Part shown: positions 60,821 to 64,000 of the stretch, piece after piece | Numbering within the stretch: the stretch's first letter is position 1 | Layout: each line of letters begins with the position of its first letter | Source of the DNA: Megamerina dolium | Lineage: Eukaryota; Arthropoda; Insecta; Diptera; Megamerinidae | Assembly (NCBI GenBank): GCA_963854835.1 | Contig: OY978526.1 | Location: forward strand, 19,808,334 to 19,872,333 | Direction of reading: 5' to 3' | DNA: 64,000 bases | Translations under genes and position numbers: made by a program | Notes under the pieces: model-generated | What the model was told of the DNA's origin: nothing | Seen by the model: only the letters and a program-made list of their open reading frames with translations | Databases searched by the model: none

Positions 60821-63066
60821 CACTGCAAAAGATTGGGCCAATTTCAAAAATGACACATATTTTATATTTTTCGTTATTTTCGTTCGACGAGAACCATTTT
60901 ATTGAACATTTTTCAATGAAATAATATTTTTCTAATGATTTTTGACATATTTGACTTATTATTGTTGTTTAATTTGATCAAAATATCGTGATTTTACAAT
61001 ATTTCAACCATAATCGCTTTTTAATCAATTTCAAAATATTTCAAAATGTGCGCAAATATTGTCTTACATCGTTTACTACCATAAGTCAAATTTATAACGG
61101 TATATTTTGACAATTTTTTCACTTGTGTGCATAATGTGTCACTGATGTATTGATGTCAAAACGTAATCAAATCCATCAAAATGACAACAATCAAGCGGAT
61201 ATCAAAAGTAAAAACCAGTTTAAATTGTTATTTTGCAAAAGCTTGGTAATTCAATGAGAAAAATTGCATAAATTGTGGATGTTTCATTGACGGGAGTTCA
61301 CACCATTTTGACAAGATACGCTGAAACGAACTCGTTTAATGACAGACATGCTCTGGTAGATCCAGAAAAACAATCAAACAGAATGACAACCAAACAAATG
61401 ACCAGCAAACTTTCCCCGATTCAAAAATGTGCCTGATTTACGAGCTGAGATTAATGAAAGCTTCTCCAATATAATCTCCGAAACAAAGGTGGTACATTGG
61501 TTGCATGAAGCCGGTTTGTATGATCGAGTCGCTGCCATTATTGCTTCCTATAAATCTTCAACAACAACAACTCAAATGGACAAAAGAACAACATGTCAAT
61601 TGGTCGATGGAGCAATAGAAACAGGCGTTATGGACTGATGAATTGAAATTCCAAGTTTTCGTGAACAAATGGTGAATATTCTGCTGTAGAAATCAGGCGA
61701 ACGATATCAATTTGGATGTGTTAAGCCCACAGTGAATGGAGGTGACAGAATGATGGTCTGGGCTTGATTTGCTTCTATGATGGTCTAGGCAATTTGGTGA
61801 AAATCGATGGAATAATGCGGAAGGAACATTATCACCGAATACTTCAGAACAATGTTATTTCATTTGGCGTCGGTTTGATCGGTTTGAGGGATTCATGTTT
61901 CAGCAAGATAATGATCCTGAATACACATTCAAATTTTGAACAAACTGTGTCAAATCGAAAAATCACAGCTGCACTTTTCAATTTATGAAATTGCCATCCC
62001 AGTCGTCAGATGGGAATCCCATTGACGACAGAGAGGTTCGAAAACTATATCCAACCAGCAATTCACATTTGTGGGAATATCTTCAGCGGACTCGGTAACA
62101 ACTACAGGGTGATTTTTTACGGGCCTTCGGATTTGATTAAAAAAAAAAAAAACCCATAAAATTTAGAGGAATGTATGAAATCTATATTTGAGTCGATAGA
62201 ACGATCTATATAATTCAATGTTTAAAGATGATTTCATGTAAATGTTGACCACCGCGACTGCGTCTCAAATGTTTCATACCCTGAGTCCAATTTTGGCATA
62301 CTCTCTCCAACATAGCGGCCGGTATCTCACGAATAAATTCTTCAATAGTGGCTTCCAGTGCGTCAACCGTTGCGTGCTTGTTGCTATAGTTTAAAAAAAT
62401 AGTCAAAAAGCGTTAAATCGCACGATCTAGGCGGCCAATTGACCGACCCCAAATGTAAAATAAACTGTTCACCGCATTCGCCTCTTCATTGGACTATTGT
62501 TTCGCGTGCTGTGTGGCATGTGGCACCGTCTGGTTGAAACCACACCTCAGTCAAGTCCACCTCTTCCATTTTGGGCAAAAAAAAAAGTTTGTAATTATCG
62601 CACGGTAGCGCTCGCCATTCACAGTAACGTTGCTGCTTTCGTCGTCTTTGAGAAAGTACGGTCCAATGATGCCACCGGCCCATAATCCACACCAAACAGT
62701 GCATTTTTCGAGATGCATTGGCAATTCTTGCAATGCTTATGGCTGCTCTTCACACCAAATACGGCAATTTTGATTGTTCACGTATCCATTCAACCAGAAA
62801 TATGAGCTTCGTCGATAAACACAAGAAAGTGCACAATGCAATTTCTTAACCGAGCATGAATTTTGATAATAAAATTCAATAATCTGCAAGCGTTGTTCGT
62901 TTGTTAGTCGATTTATGGTTAAATTATAGACCAAACTGAACATGTTTGACAGTAACATGTTACACAAAAACAGCTGAGCTGTAAAGAACAGTGTTGCCAA
63001 AAAGAAAGTTGCCAAAAAATCACCCTGTATATGTCATTTTTGAAATTTACTCAAATTTTTTGCAGG
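60821..63066 (+). mobile_element. Tc1-like transposon relic, interrupted
   Basis: TA-flanked ends CACTGCAAAAGATTGGGCC and (complement of the right end) CCCTGCAAAAAATTTGAG, both followed by TTTCAAAAATGACA. Transposase scraps include KPTVNGGDRMMVWA-like sequence near 61725, YDGLGNLVKIDGIMRKEHYH (61776-61835) and FQQDNDPEYT-like sequence near 61900. Heavily broken. A second element is nested at 62105-63026. Confidence 0.8.
62105..63026 (-). mobile_element. Tc1/mariner-superfamily element nested in the Tc1 relic
   Basis: TA-flanked with CAGGGTGATTTTTT inverted ends. Minus-strand transposase pieces: RLTNEQRLQIIEFYYQNSCS (about 62860-62935), FWLNGYVNNQNCRIWCEEQP, LPMHLEKCTVWCGLWAGGII, EVWFQPDGATCHTARETIVQ (acidic motif) and ERVCQNWTQGMKHLRRSRGG near 62240-62310. 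The segment between the N-terminal helices and the catalytic domain is deleted, and frameshifts are present. Confidence 0.85.
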
Positions 63067-63730
63067 GTAGTGTTTGTAATTGTAATGTAATTCTTAAGCA
63101 CTTTAATATGAGTATATACCAATATAGAAGTACTTACACACTACTTATATACTAGTACTTACGCACTATTGCAATTAGAAAAAATTATGTTATTCTAATT
63201 CAAATTGCATATCAAAGAATTTGAGTGTTTTGTTTTATGCATTATTTCACTGAATTAGCAATTTTCTATATATTAATGCAATATGATCATTCTACTTACA
63301 TTCTAAGCAAATGTGACAATATATGTTTGCACATATAATTACACAGTGCAATCAGTTTGACACACAATATGGCACGCTCACGTTTTATTAAATAAGTAAA
63401 CTTAAAAATGTTTAACAAATGTTGATTGCACTGTGTGATTATATGTATGTATGTGCGAACATATATTGTCTTATACGAATATATATTGTTTCAATATAAA
63501 TGTATTTGTATATGTTTATGTTTACATAAATTATGTATACTTACTCAGAATAAAAAAAATTATACTTTTTATAGCACGTACTTATAATTGTAAATTGCAA
63601 GTAAAAGTGCGTATGTATTTTTAGCAGTTTGGGGTCATTTAACTGGTAGTAAGTGTAATTTACATATTAGAAACTACTTTTACAAAATTTTTTGCAATGA
63701 AATCATCGAACACTTTTAAATGTTTATATA
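63067..63730. other. AT-rich spacer with a hairpin
   Basis: 63311-63355 and 63428-63472 are inverted repeats of about 45 bp containing CACAGTGCAATCA, around a loop of about 75 bp: a short MITE or solo-end structure. No gene. Confidence 0.55.
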
Positions 63731-64000
63731 AGGTCTAGTAAGAAGAAATCCATTATTTTTTTCATTAAATTGAGGTTTCATTTATCATAGTTAGAATGAT
63801 CTGATTTAAGTCAAATATGCACCGCTTTGTTCGACAAGTTGTTGCCATTTTGAAGGTAATTTCATAAAGCCACTCTCATAGAAACTCTCGTCCATATTGG
63901 CAAAAAAACTGGGACAGTCGATTTTCACATGCTTTTCTTGAGGCGAATTTTTCACCAGCAAAATCATTCGCCATGGACAGGAACAAGTAGTAATCACTTG
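63731..64000 (-). mobile_element. Mariner 3' part, cut by the window edge
   Basis: The TA-flanked end AGGTCTAGTAAGAAGAAATC resembles the terminus of the mariner at 54614. Minus-strand frames encode the C-terminal end of the same transposase type (KIDCPSFFANMDESFYESGF, LPSKWQQLVEQSGAYLT, and ITTCSCPWRMILL in a shifted frame), so it is also broken. Confidence 0.85.

Overview
This is eukaryotic, AT-rich nuclear DNA from a fly. The intronless inducible Hsp70 genes with HSE/TATA promoters, a cystinosin gene with tiny introns, and many mariner/Tc1, hAT, Merlin, RTE-type LINE and tRNA-derived SINE remnants fit a higher dipteran. A tephritid fruit fly is my best guess, but this is an inference and no database was consulted.

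Positions 1-39289 form one giant palindrome. The left arm (1-17270) is the near-perfect reverse complement of the right arm (22007-39289). Paired features sum to 39290 along almost the whole length, so there is essentially no indel apart from about 13 bp close to the inner ends. The arms flank a 4.7-kb spacer holding a spliced hAT transposase gene, a small Harbinger-like MITE and a decayed Merlin transposase. The right side continues past the mirror of base 1 into one further Hsp70 gene, so the left arm probably continues outside the window.

Seven full-length 637-codon Hsp70 genes are present in two types. Type A (314, 13275, 24102, 37063) ends in a Cys-containing GGFGG tail before EEVD. Type B (8823, 28554, 41546) ends in a Gly-Ala repeat tail before EEVD. 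They are arranged as head-to-head B/A pairs sharing a 2.5-kb intergenic region: 8823-15188, 24102-30467 and 37063-43459. Type A at 314 is probably one half of a fourth pair cut by the window edge. Every gene has a TATAAATA box with heat-shock elements just upstream. The 6.6 kb between the convergent genes at 314 and 8823, and its mirror copy, holds LINE fragments, an internally deleted mariner and a SINE.

From 44.6 to 46.4 kb lies a dead Tc1-like element carrying a nested MITE. From 46761 to 56160 (minus strand) I can reconstruct an eight-exon, 403-codon cystinosin (lysosomal cystine/H+ symporter) gene. Three of its introns are swollen by transposons: a mariner in intron 2, a 154-bp satellite plus a long-TIR mariner derivative in intron 6, and a foldback element plus a mariner relic in intron 7. 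From 56.2 to 64 kb I see no host gene, only diverged repeats, a SINE, an unidentified 471-bp GC-rich insertion with a 13-bp target-site duplication, nested Tc1/mariner elements and part of another mariner at the window edge.

The chief point of interest is the 39-kb Hsp70 palindrome: its copy structure, the mosaic A/B gene conversion, and whether it is biological or an assembly product.
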